From Lachnospiraceae bacterium (GTDB lineage Bacteria; Bacillota; Clostridia; Lachnospirales; Lachnospiraceae), in assembly GCA_017469405.1 (NCBI GenBank), contig JAFUGL010000135.1:1-43153 (forward strand): a stretch of DNA of 43,153 nt, in the 5' to 3' direction. The notes below the pieces were generated by a model. It searched no databases. It worked only from the letters and a program-made list of their open reading frames with translations, and was not told the DNA's origin. How positions within the stretch are numbered: the stretch's first letter is position 1; each line of letters opens with the position of its first letter. Below, piece after piece: positions 36,004 to 43,153 of the stretch. Position numbers and translations under genes: made by a program.

Positions 36004-37596
36004 CTATTGTCCAAAGCCGGCGTCTCCGTCTATGTTATATATGCCGTTAAACGGAAGGGTGGCAGGTATGCTGTCGCCCCAGCCGCGTGACATGGCCATC
36101 CAGGAAATGAATCCTTCAGGTAATTCGTCTTTTGGTGCACCTTCTAAAATAAGCCAGAAAGTTGTACCGTCATCGATACCGTATACTTCAGAGGAAACCA
36201 TACGGTTTTTGTAATCAGATTCATCGTAGGTTTCGATATATTCCAAATCTGAAGGGGAGTGATCTGTAATTTCCATACTCATTTCATATATGTTATCATC
36301 AACCTTTCCGGTAATAGTGAACTTACCGGAACATATGCCAAAGTATGTTGTTCCATCGTAGCCGTCACCGGATTCACCCATATTGGAGTCGTGGTACTGG
36401 GCATCAAAGGTTCCATCTTCATAAAGTGTAAGGTCTGTCGACCAGGCACCTGCACCACTTGCAAAGTAGTATTCACCTGCTGCTTTCGAAAAAATATCAT
36501 CGTTATCGGAATCATCGTTAGCATTATTAGGAGTATCATATGCTTCAACCTGCTTTAAAGGCGCACCTCCCCAATCAAGAAAATCATAATATTCAGGATT
36601 ACTGTCAGCAAAACATACAGCATATACATTTATAAATCCGTCCATTGCTTCACCTACAGGTTCTTCGGGATCCGGTGTTTTGTAGTCCTTGCTGGGAATA
36701 AATCTATATTTATCTCCCTGCTTTAACAAGGCATCATATACTATGTTGTAACCTGTAGAAGGCACATTATCAATATTTACAAAGTAGATATAACGGCCGT
36801 AAGGATAATCCTCTTCATCGGTTGATATATTAGGAAAAAGTGTATTGATATCAAAGCCCGTAAGTTCTCTAAAGCCGGCAACCTCGCCCTGACTCAGTAA
36901 TACGTAATTGCCTTCAAGTCCGTCCATATATCCGCAATGGGCATTAGCATAATTGTAATAATCAGGTGTAAAAAGCATTATAGGGTCGCTTGATCTTTCA
37001 GAAGCACCTATCTGTCCTTCCAACTTGGAAATGGCCTTTGAATGCTTGTCTGTTGGGATAAGCTCTGTGTCTCCGTCACCACAGATAACGATAAATTCAT
37101 CTGTCTTTGGGTTGTGAAAATAAAGATTTGATTCTCCGGCATCGCATGCAACCATGCCGGTTTCTAAATCTGCAGCCGGGTCTATCTGCATACCTTCAGT
37201 ATAGAGCGTTTCAACAAGACTTGCATCGCATGAACCGGTAGGCTCAGCGTATTTTTGAATTACCTGAAACTCTTCTATCATGGAATATGAGAATCCGTTA
37301 TTGGAGTAAGTATTGTCGCCATAGAATCCATCTGAAAAACTATAATTGTAGATATTCCCTCCGCCATCTACAAAATAACCATATCGTTCAAAGCCTTCCG
37401 CATAATTATTATAATCACGGATAAGGATTATGTCATTCTCCGAATAATCAAGTGCTATGTTAACCTCGGTATCATTATTGCCGTTTTCAGTATCTGGTGT
37501 GATTTTTTTATTATCAGAATCAGATGTTTTGCCGCATCCAAAAAGCGAAGAGCATAAAACAAGGCATAATATCATACTAATATATTTTTTTTTCAT
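36004..37596 (-). CDS. Large secreted lipoprotein of unknown function (530 aa)
   Basis: The start is ATG 37596, eight bases after GGAGGT; two further in-frame upstream ATGs lack proper spacing. The lipoprotein signal is MKKKYISMILCLVLCSSLFGC, read with the lipid cysteine at C21 (SLFGCGKT). A Asp/Asn-rich linker follows, then an acidic, tyrosine- and glycine-rich extracellular body with no known catalytic motif. A C-terminal section resembles a lipocalin-like or calycin strand series (AGEYYFASGAGAWSTDLTLY). It is expressed opposite to trp and next to a two-TM protein on the same strand. Function unrecognised. Confidence 0.8.
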   Translation of the reverse strand: MKKKYISMILCLVLCSSLFGCGKTSDSDNKKITPDTENGNNDTEVNIALDYSENDIILIRDYNNYAEGFERYGYFVDGGGNIYNYSFSDGFYGDNTYSNNGFSYSMIEEFQVIQKYAEPTGSCDASLVETLYTEGMQIDPAADLETGMVACDAGESNLYFHNPKTDEFIVICGDGDTELIPTDKHSKAISKLEGQIGASERSSDPIMLFTPDYYNYANAHCGYMDGLEGNYVLLSQGEVAGFRELTGFDINTLFPNISTDEEDYPYGRYIYFVNIDNVPSTGYNIVYDALLKQGDKYRFIPSKDYKTPDPEEPVGEAMDGFINVYAVCFADSNPEYYDFLDWGGAPLKQVEAYDTPNNANDDSDNDDIFSKAAGEYYFASGAGAWSTDLTLYEDGTFDAQYHDSNMGESGDGYDGTTYFGICSGKFTITGKVDDNIYEMSMEITDHSPSDLEYIETYDESDYKNRMVSSEVYGIDDGTTFWLILEGAPKDELPEGFISWMAMSRGWGDSIPATLPFNGIYNIDGDAGFGQ

Positions 37597-37725
37597 AAAC
37601 ATATACCTCCCTGATATATTATTTTCAAATTGATTTATATAATATACGTATATTACCATATATTTTATTGAAAATAGTTTAAAAAATTATATATATTTAA
37701 TTAAATTTTATTTATTTAATAATTA

Positions 37726-38154
37726 TTAGTCGACATCCTTAAGCTTGAATTTGCTGCCGGTAGATTTTGGCTCGTTGTCTGATTCATAATCGTTGTTAAT
37801 ACTATCATCTAAAGTATCAGACTTGAAGTCAGATTCGAAATTATTGACCTTTTCCATGGTACTGCTATCAGAATTTTTACCTGCGTATGTATTATAAAAT
37901 GATTTATTGAATATCGGGTCATTTTCAATATTGTTGGAGGGCGTGGTATTATAAGCTCTTGAGACAGGCTGCTCAGCCGGAATTTTTGAGTCTCTGTCAT
38001 AGAAAAGCAATATATATATAAATGCCACTCCGGATAAAATAGTCAATAGTATTATAACAATAGATAGAAATTTCATACTGTTTCTTGTATAGCTGGTATC
38101 AATTTCCAAATCATATATCTTTGAAAATTTTGATTCATCCCTTTCCATACTCAT
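37726..38154 (-). CDS. Two-TM membrane protein, C-terminal part (in -1 frame relative to the 5' part)
   Basis: This reading frame gives 142 aa if begun at ATG 38154: a hydrophobic span at about 29-51 and then a long acidic, Ser/Asn-rich tail. No ribosome binding site precedes ATG 38154. The same frame stays open upstream and overlaps the end of the 38223-38651 gene. It reads protein-like (TEPAPITITGNLHKIDSKV, then KKFYNEQVDAAKYTLNPNT) back to the G-GGA-AAA heptamer at 38274-38280. The joined product would be about 308 aa with two membrane spans. It is therefore best seen as the second half of one gene rather than an independent one. Function unknown. Confidence 0.6.
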   Translation of the reverse strand: MSMERDESKFSKIYDLEIDTSYTRNSMKFLSIVIILLTILSGVAFIYILLFYDRDSKIPAEQPVSRAYNTTPSNNIENDPIFNKSFYNTYAGKNSDSSTMEKVNNFESDFKSDTLDDSINNDYESDNEPKSTGSKFKLKDVD

Positions 38155-38222
38155 GGTATTTGGATTAAGGGTATATTTTGCAGCGTCAACCTGCTCATTA
38201 TAAAACTTTTTTACCTTGGAAT

Positions 38223-38651
38223 CTATTTTGTGAAGGTTGCCTGTAATTGTAATTGGTGCAGGTTCCGTATTGGTTTTCCCAAGTAATAGTCATAAATATC
38301 ATCTGCATAATTATTAAGCTTTTGAATAGTGCCATTATCATGGGCGGAAATAGATATAAGACTACCGTCCTCTAGCCATGCAATGTAATGATAAGCGCTT
38401 TGCCTTGTTTTAAAGTTTACTTTCGTTTCGGCATATGCGGAAGTTAAATAATATATTTTTAATGTAACTATATCACCTTTTTTTAATTCTTCTCCGGAAG
38501 CAATTATTTGATTAGCATCTTTGGTTTTTCCTGAAAATGTATAAGAAAAGGTGTGTTTTCCAAATATAATTAGCGCTATAAGAAAAAAAGCAAATAGACC
38601 ACCTGTGATAAATAACATATTACTTTTTTCTCTTTTTTCTTTAAAATTCAT
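38223..38651 (-). CDS. Two-TM membrane protein, N-terminal part (zero frame)
   Basis: In the zero frame this is a 142-aa product with a membrane span at about residues 12-30 and an extracytoplasmic domain (VTLKIYYLTSAYAETKVNF). After residue 126 the zero frame runs into PIRNLHQLQLQATFTK and stops. A -1 shift at G-GGA-AAA lets translation continue into the C-terminal part. RBS GGGGGAG lies before ATG 38651. It is either a frameshifted gene, a one-base sequence error in an A run, or programmed frameshifting. Confidence 0.7.
   Translation of the reverse strand: MNFKEKREKSNMLFITGGLFAFFLIALIIFGKHTFSYTFSGKTKDANQIIASGEELKKGDIVTLKIYYLTSAYAETKVNFKTRQSAYHYIAWLEDGSLISISAHDNGTIQKLNNYADDIYDYYLGKPIRNLHQLQLQATFTK
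38274..38280 (-). other. G-GGA-AAA slippery heptamer at the frame change
   Basis: On the minus strand the zero-frame codons are TTG GGA AAA CCA. The heptamer GGGAAAA has the X-XXY-YYZ form with X=G and Y=Z=A, in the correct phase for a -1 slip. After a slip the next codon is ACC and the frame stays open for 182 more residues. No clear pseudoknot was identified by eye. Confidence 0.5.
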
Positions 38652-38856
38652 AATAATTCTCCCCCTATACTTTTGTAATGTTTGTTCATCTCGTCTTACA
38701 GCATAATGATTTTTCGCTTAATATTGATATCCGAAAGTTTTCATCGCCGTAAATCTCATTATATCATATATCTGCTGCGTTTTGGAGAGTTTTGGTCGAT
38801 TTTTATCTGAATCCTTCAGATTCATATATGTTAAATTATTATAGAAAGTATCATAT

Positions 38857-38885
38857 TTGCGTTTATCTTGTGGTTATGATATAAT
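38857..38885 (+). promoter_or_regulatory. Promoter of glmS
   Basis: TTGCGT (38857-38862) and TATAAT (38880-38885) are 17 bases apart, placing the transcription start just upstream of the ribozyme. Confidence 0.6.
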
Positions 38886-38919
38886 AAGACGTCTATATGT
38901 AGGAGGATATGGATTTCGA

Positions 38920-39122
38920 AAGGTTAAGAACCTTAGCGCCAGCACCTGTTGGATGGTAAGACGTGATATGTGTCTGATGTGACACGACATCTTTCAGGTT
39001 GACGAGGAGGAAGGTTATCGAAATTTCGGCGGATGCTTTCCCGTACGATTACCGTGTGCGATATGTGAGATTAAATATGAGGGTAACTTCAAAACAGAGG
39101 TCTTGCAAACGGTAAAAATCAA
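38920..39122 (+). ncRNA. glmS ribozyme (glucosamine-6-phosphate-activated self-cleaving riboswitch)
   Basis: The core matches the known ribozyme. AGCGCC holds the cleavage site between A38935 and G38936. GTTGACGAGGAGGAAGGTTATCGA follows the P2 region (seen as GTTGACGAGGAGGAAG then GTTATCGAA), and TTCGGCGGATGCTTTCCCG completes the double pseudoknot. AACTTCAAAACAGAGG and GCAAACGG correspond to the 3' P3-P4 part. With GlcN6P bound it would cut its own mRNA and lower GlmS synthesis. It is 247 bp upstream of the gene, farther than usual because of a tandem repeat. Confidence 0.93.
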
Positions 39123-39262
39123 GAATACATTTTATCAAAATGGTATGATGTAGTTAAAAATACATTTATATCCGGATGGTATGATTACTTTAGAATACAT
39201 TTATATCCGGATGGTATGATTACTTTAGAATACATTTATATTCAAATGGTATGATGTACGAT
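39123..39262 (+). repeat. Four 35-bp tandem repeats between the ribozyme and glmS
   Basis: Units begin at 39123, 39158, 39193 and 39228. Units 2 and 3 are almost identical, with the palindrome ATCCGGAT in the middle and ATACATTT...GGTAT at the sides. Units 1 and 4 have ATCAAAAT or TTCAAAT in that place. The array lies entirely in the 5' leader of the cleaved mRNA and contains no ORF. Confidence 0.9.
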
Positions 39263-39368
39263 TGATTATAATAAAATATAAATATATGGGACAAATTCGC
39301 ATATTTAAAGGATTTGTCTGTGTATTGTTGTTTTGAAAAATTAAAATATAATATAAGGAGATTATTTT

Positions 39369-41183
39369 ATGTGCGGAATTATTGGATTTACAGGTAATAT
39401 ACCTGCAAAGGATATTATTATAAATGGTTTGGAGCAGCTTGAGTACAGAGGCTATGACAGTGCGGGAATCGCACTTCTTGCAGATGGCGAGATTACTTTA
39501 AGAAAAAGAACCGGTAAGGTCGCTGAATTAAAGAAGCTTTGCAATTCGGAGGAGCTTAATGCAACATGCGGTATCGGACATACGCGTTGGGCTACACACG
39601 GAGGAGTAACCGACACCAATGCGCATCCTCACAGATGCGGCAAGGTAGTTCTTATACATAACGGTATCATTGAAAACTATCGTGAGCTTATAGTAGAGTA
39701 TGGACTTCAGGACACCATTGTTTCTGAGACGGATTCTGAAGTTGTTGCAGCACTTATCGACAAGTTTTACGAGGATGATCCATACAAAGCAATCAAGCAG
39801 GTAGTTAAGATACTTTCCGGTGCATTTGCCCTTTGTATAATGTTTCAGGATATACCTGGCAAGATATTTGCTATTAGAAATGTAAGCCCTATGGTAGCTA
39901 CTTCCTGCGATAAGGGTTCGGTCATCGCATCAGACCTTACGGCACTCATTGCATTTTCAAAAGAATACTTTGTTGTTCCTGAATATCATATACTTACTCT
40001 TACCGATAAGGGAATAGATATCAAGGACTTAAAGGGAAATGAAGTAAAACCGAAGCTCCTTACCGTCAACTGGGATATAACCAGTGCGCAGAAGGGTGGA
40101 TATCCGTTCTTTATGCTTAAGGAGATATACGAGCAGCCGGATGCCATAAGGAATACTGTCGTTCCGAGAATTTCAGACGGGCTTCCTGATTTTACCGAGG
40201 ATGAGATAGATGATGCGGTATTTGAAAATTGCACAAATATAACGGTTGTTGCCTGTGGAACTGCCATGCATGCAGGTATGGTGGGTAAGCAGCTTATAGA
40301 AAAGAAGCTTAGAATCCCGGTAATCGTGGAGATAGCATCAGAGTTTAGATATAAGGATCCAATCATAGATGAGCATACTCTTACAATCGTCTTATCACAG
40401 TCGGGTGAAACAATAGATACATTAGAGGCACTTAAGCTTGCAAAATCCAAGGGTTCGAAGGTTTTATCAATTGTAAATGTAAAGGGTTCAACCATAGCCC
40501 GTGAAAGCGATTATGTGCTTTATACACATGCAGGTCCGGAAATTGCGGTTGCAAGTACAAAGGCTTATACTGTTCAGGTTGCGGCTATGTATCTTATTAC
40601 CTGCAAGCTTGGACTTGTAAAGGGAATCCTTACCAAAAAGGAGTCAAAGGAGTTCATAACCAAGCTTATGAATACTCCAAATATAATAGAAGAAACACTT
40701 AAAAATGCCAATAACATCAAGCGTATTGCCAATCATATCAAGCTTGCTCCGGATGCATTTTATATCGGAAGAGGTCTTGACTATGTAATGAGTCTTGAGG
40801 CAGCCCTTAAGCTTAAGGAGATTTCTTATGTTCACGCAGAGGCTTATGCAGCGGGAGAATTAAAGCACGGAACAATCGCGCTTATAACTGAAAATGTTCC
40901 TGTAATTGCTCTTGCAACCCAGGAGGATGTATATGCAAAGGTTATATCCAACATAAGAGAGGTTAAAGCAAGAGGCGCTTATGTTGTATTGATAAGTATG
41001 GATGAAGAGGTTCATGATGATAAAATCTGCGACAAGCATATAAGAATACCAAAGCTTGACAGTGAATTTACAGCATTTGCGACAGCAGCAATACTTCAGC
41101 TCATTGCTTATTATACATCTGAAGCAAAGGGACTTGATGTTGATAAGCCTCGTAATTTGGCTAAGTCAGTTACTGTAGAATAA
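39369..41183 (+). CDS. glmS: Glutamine-fructose-6-phosphate aminotransferase
   Basis: This 604-aa enzyme makes glucosamine-6-phosphate from fructose-6-phosphate and glutamine, the first step of amino-sugar synthesis. The N-terminal nucleophile is C2 (MCGIIGFTG). HTRWATHGG and the NGIIENY loop complete the glutaminase domain. Two SIS domains follow, with SQSGETIDT and the C-terminal DKPRNLAKSVTVE. Length and motifs are normal. RBS AAGGAG lies before ATG 39369. Expression is controlled by the upstream ribozyme. Confidence 0.97.
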   Translation: MCGIIGFTGNIPAKDIIINGLEQLEYRGYDSAGIALLADGEITLRKRTGKVAELKKLCNSEELNATCGIGHTRWATHGGVTDTNAHPHRCGKVVLIHNGIIENYRELIVEYGLQDTIVSETDSEVVAALIDKFYEDDPYKAIKQVVKILSGAFALCIMFQDIPGKIFAIRNVSPMVATSCDKGSVIASDLTALIAFSKEYFVVPEYHILTLTDKGIDIKDLKGNEVKPKLLTVNWDITSAQKGGYPFFMLKEIYEQPDAIRNTVVPRISDGLPDFTEDEIDDAVFENCTNITVVACGTAMHAGMVGKQLIEKKLRIPVIVEIASEFRYKDPIIDEHTLTIVLSQSGETIDTLEALKLAKSKGSKVLSIVNVKGSTIARESDYVLYTHAGPEIAVASTKAYTVQVAAMYLITCKLGLVKGILTKKESKEFITKLMNTPNIIEETLKNANNIKRIANHIKLAPDAFYIGRGLDYVMSLEAALKLKEISYVHAEAYAAGELKHGTIALITENVPVIALATQEDVYAKVISNIREVKARGAYVVLISMDEEVHDDKICDKHIRIPKLDSEFTAFATAAILQLIAYYTSEAKGLDVDKPRNLAKSVTVE

Positions 41184-41187
41184 AAAG

Positions 41188-41327
41188 TGTGATACAGGGA
41201 TGTTTTATAAACTCACTACTGTATATAAAAATGTACACGCATGGCACGTGTTACTTAACGTTATGCTTAGCACATTTTTATATACAGTCTATGTGAGATA
41301 ATAAGTAATGATTGTCCCTGTTACACA
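41188..41327. repeat. Long palindrome after glmS
   Basis: The outer arms TGTGATACAGGGA and TCCCTGTTACACA, then ACTGTATATAAAAATGT and ACATTTTTATATACAGT (the latter offset by one base), pair across 140 bp. An inner GCATGGCACGTG...GTTATGC stem completes it. It may act as the glmS terminator, though there is no T run at its end. Confidence 0.7.
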
Positions 41328-41349
41328 TAAATGAAAAAGGAGGAAAAAA

Positions 41350-42003
41350 ATGGGGTTATTTGATAAGAAATTTTGTGATGTATGTGGGGAGAAAATCAGC
41401 CTTTTGGGAAACAGAAAGGTAGATGACGGAAATCTTTGTAAGGATTGTGCCAAGAAGCTTTCACCTTGGTTTTCGGAGCGCCGTCACAGTACGATAGAGG
41501 GAATAAAGCAGCAGCTTAGCTATCGTGAGGCAAACCGCGAGGCAGCAAGCAGATTCCAGACAACCAGAACCATTGGTGAAAACTATAAGCTGTTTATCGA
41601 TGATAATAATCGCAAATTTACTGTTTCACGTTCAAGTAATTTCGTAGAGGATAATCCGGATATACTGGACTTTTCTCAGGCATCCGGCATCGACCTTAAG
41701 ATTGATGAAAGCAGAAGAGAATTAAAGAAAACAGTGGATGGCAAACAGGTAAGCTACAATCCGCCAAAATACGAGTATTCATATACATTTAAGGCGAAAA
41801 TATTTGTAAATGGCAATCCGTATTTTGATGAAATGGATTTTTCCATAAGCAACGGTTCGGTAAACACCGGTGAGCACAATATGTCAAATTCAGCTGTCAA
41901 TTCGGGCTGGACAGTCAGCACCTCATATTCGACGGACAGAAATTTGGAAAAATATTGTAAATTCCTATTCAAACTTCCCGTTTTTCATCTTTCGGGAAAT
42001 TAA
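41350..42003 (+). CDS. DUF4428-like zinc-ribbon protein, truncated N-terminal part
   Basis: This 217-aa product has a DUF4428-type zinc ribbon (C9, C12, C30, C33; FCDVCGEKISLLGNRK), then a conserved beta-rich body ending STSYSTDRNLEKY at residue 202. The last 15 residues (CKFLFKLPVFHLSGN) look foreign. The usual C-terminal part of such proteins, a Q/M-rich linker and second zinc ribbon, is missing here but is encoded in reverse at 42596-43141. RBS AGGAGG lies before ATG 41350. It appears to be one half of a gene split by inversion. Confidence 0.75.
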   Translation: MGLFDKKFCDVCGEKISLLGNRKVDDGNLCKDCAKKLSPWFSERRHSTIEGIKQQLSYREANREAASRFQTTRTIGENYKLFIDDNNRKFTVSRSSNFVEDNPDILDFSQASGIDLKIDESRRELKKTVDGKQVSYNPPKYEYSYTFKAKIFVNGNPYFDEMDFSISNGSVNTGEHNMSNSAVNSGWTVSTSYSTDRNLEKYCKFLFKLPVFHLSGN

Positions 42004-42111
42004 TTTGACAAACTTTAAGGGGTTGTCCCCTATATGTTATAATTATCATTCTGATACAGGTATGCTTGGAAAGGACATACTGCTATAAAAAAGAATGATA
42101 AAAACAACAAA

Positions 42112-42257
42112 AGAAGGCAAACTGGTAACAAAGGCTACAAAATTCAAGACTTGTTACCGGTTTAGGAAAAGTCAAAGCAATAAGAGAAGGCAAACCGGTA
42201 ACAAAAGCTGCAAAAAATCAAGATTTGTTACCGGTTTAGGAAAAGTCAAAATCACGT
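42112..42257. repeat. 73-bp tandem repeat, two units
   Basis: Units begin at 42112 and 42185. Each contains GGTAACAA and TTGTTACC, forming a stem, and ends CGGTTTAGGAAAAGTCAAA. The array directly precedes hairpin element copy B, as the unrelated 74-bp array precedes copy A. The rest of the 42004-42260 interval shows no gene. Confidence 0.85.
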
Positions 42258-42260
42258 TTT

Positions 42261-42598
42261 TCATCACGCGCAGCGTGTCGGCAGGATATGGGTGTAGCTG
42301 CCGGTAGATAAATTAAACGGGTGCGAAATCATATATAGGTCTTTAGAAGGACCATTTAGAGACGCGTTCACTTAGCGAAATATAATGAAGAAAAAGGAAA
42401 AGGAAGCTTTTACATTTATGTAAAAAAGCTTCCTTTTCCTGATTCTGAAATTATATTGAGGTTAGTGAGCCTGCGTCGATAACGGAGCGAGAGCGTGTCC
42501 TTCGAAGACCTTATATATGATAAGCACCCTATAGAAACTACATCAGGTAGTTACACCCTCTATATCCTGCCGACCCTTGCCCGACAAACCGGAATTTA
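42261..42598. repeat. Giant-hairpin repeat element, copy B
   Basis: It matches copy A (215-555) in the same orientation along nearly its full length. The innermost stem is different: AGGAAAAGGAAGCTTTT pairs with AAAAAAGCTTCCTTTTCCT here. Paired changes are visible between copies, for example GCTGCC opposite GGTAGT here but opposite GGCAGT in copy A. The exact block GCGAGAGCGTG is shared with the trp palindromes. The right end runs into the stop codon of the reverse DUF4428 fragment. Confidence 0.8.
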
Positions 42599-43141
42599 GT
42601 TAAGCGGTGCACTGCATACCGAGCAGTGTCCATCCGGAGTTGGTGTCATTGTGCTGCCGCAGTATGGGCAGGTAGCTGATGCGACACTCATCTGTGGAGC
42701 CGACTGCATTTGTTGCTGTGATTGAAATTGCTGTTGCTGATATGATTGTGGTTGAGACTGCATTCCATTCATCTGCATCTGCTGGCCCGGCTGCATTCCG
42801 TTCATCTGTGGCTGGAAGCCCTGCTGCTGTGGCTGCATCTGCTGATTGTTGAGATATGCCTGAAGCTGTTCCGGTGTTCCTGTAGCCGCAATAGCTTTTA
42901 ACTCTTCAACTCGTCTCATATTCTCTGTTGCCTGTATAAGAGCTGCATCCTGTGAATTAAAGCCCGTCTGGTTATATGGATTTGCCTGGGATTGCGCCCC
43001 TGCCTGCATTCTCATGCTTTCAATGGCTTCCTTCATTTCGTTACCGATGTTGATGTATTTGTAATATTTTTCCAAATCGTTAAATTTTAAGGTAAATGCA
43101 CGGGGGCAGGGATGATGACTGGTTAAAAACAAAATGCACAC
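42596..43141 (-). pseudogene. DUF4428-like protein, C-terminal fragment on the minus strand
   Basis: The frame is open from GTG 43141, just after an in-frame TAA, so no complete N-terminus exists here. Homology to DUF4428-type proteins begins around FNDLEKYYKYINIGNEMKEA. It is followed by a Gln/Met-rich low-complexity linker and a second zinc ribbon (C158, C161, C173, C176; CPYCG and CSVCSAPLN). Fused to the 41350 product at the shared LEKY, it would give about 357 aa. The first ~18 residues are probably not native. Confidence 0.65.
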
Positions 43142-43153
43142 ATATTACAAGTA

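Larger units (their letters stand above)
41942..43077. repeat. 15-bp inverted repeat pair bounding a possible inversion
   Basis: ATTTGGAAAAATATT at 41942-41956 is exactly repeated in reverse complement at 43063-43077. Both copies encode LEKY in the same codon phase within DUF4428-like sequence. Inverting the segment would join the two gene halves in frame. Confidence 0.6.

Noticed and set aside
36259-36558. 99-aa plus-strand frame opposite the lipoprotein
   Set aside because: Antisense to a gene with a clear signal peptide and ribosome binding site; valine/cysteine-rich composition is an artefact of the opposite strand.
39123-39262. CRISPR array
   Set aside because: Repeats are directly adjacent without spacers and no cas genes are present; it is a simple tandem array.
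42095-42307. 70-aa plus-strand reading frame
   Set aside because: It lies inside the 73-bp tandem repeat and the start of hairpin copy B; its composition reflects the repeat.

Overview
The window looks like a low-GC anaerobic Bacillota chromosome, most likely a Lachnospiraceae relative. The evidence is AT-rich codon use, strong AGGAGG-type ribosome binding sites, a Trp T-box leader, a glmS ribozyme, a glmS-DUF4428 neighbourhood and an Rrf2/LysR-regulated sulfur cluster. Family assignments come from reading motifs by eye; no database search was possible.

Layout. (1) 1-556: a 74-bp tandem repeat followed by a ~340-bp giant-hairpin element, copy A. (2) 0.7-16.5 kb: a sulfur/nitrogenase-like locus. 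In order it holds a LysR regulator, a gamma-synthase-type PLP enzyme, a PatB/MalY C-S lyase, CysK, a tRNA-Cys(GCA) with an unusual discriminator base, NifB, a NifX-domain protein, NifH, a second CysK-like enzyme, a first NifD/NifK-like pair, a NifX-domain protein with a regular Cys/Gly insert, an Rrf2 regulator, a second NifD/NifK-like pair and an HD-domain protein. (3) 16.6-19.6 kb: an AT-richer restriction-modification island (XRE-fused m5C methyltransferase, convergent PD-(D/E)XK-like protein) and a small orphan gene. (4) 19.7-28.5 kb: a polar amino-acid ABC transporter, an amidohydrolase, a second LysR paralogous to the first, a MATE exporter, a second PatB/MalY enzyme and a DUF3737 protein. 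(5) 28.5-36 kb: a complete trp operon in the order E-G-D-C-F-B-A behind a consensus promoter and a UGG-specifier T-box, with giant hairpins between G and D and between D and C. (6) 36-38.7 kb, minus strand: a large lipoprotein and a two-TM protein split by a -1 frame change at a G-GGA-AAA heptamer. (7) 38.9-43.15 kb: the glmS ribozyme, a 4 x 35-bp tandem repeat, glmS, a DUF4428 gene that appears split by an inversion, and hairpin element copy B.

How it works together. One NifH (C97, R100, C132 all present) and one NifB (radical SAM plus flanking cluster ligands) appear to serve two DK-like pairs. Each pair keeps three P-cluster-type cysteines per subunit and the cofactor cysteine. Both D subunits lack the Gln191/His195 pair of true NifD and the plain His442 ligand position. 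This argues against N2 fixation and for a group-IV reductase acting on another substrate. Interleaved cysteine-synthase, gamma-synthase and C-S lyase genes point to organosulfur chemistry, analogous to the methylthio-alkane reductase (Mar) systems, with released sulfide or thiol captured into cysteine or methionine. The double DK set, the embedded CysK paralog, the Cys-rich NifX and the tRNA-Cys make this layout the leading candidate for an undescribed system. The recurrent giant hairpins with a shared core but replaced arms are the second most interesting signal.
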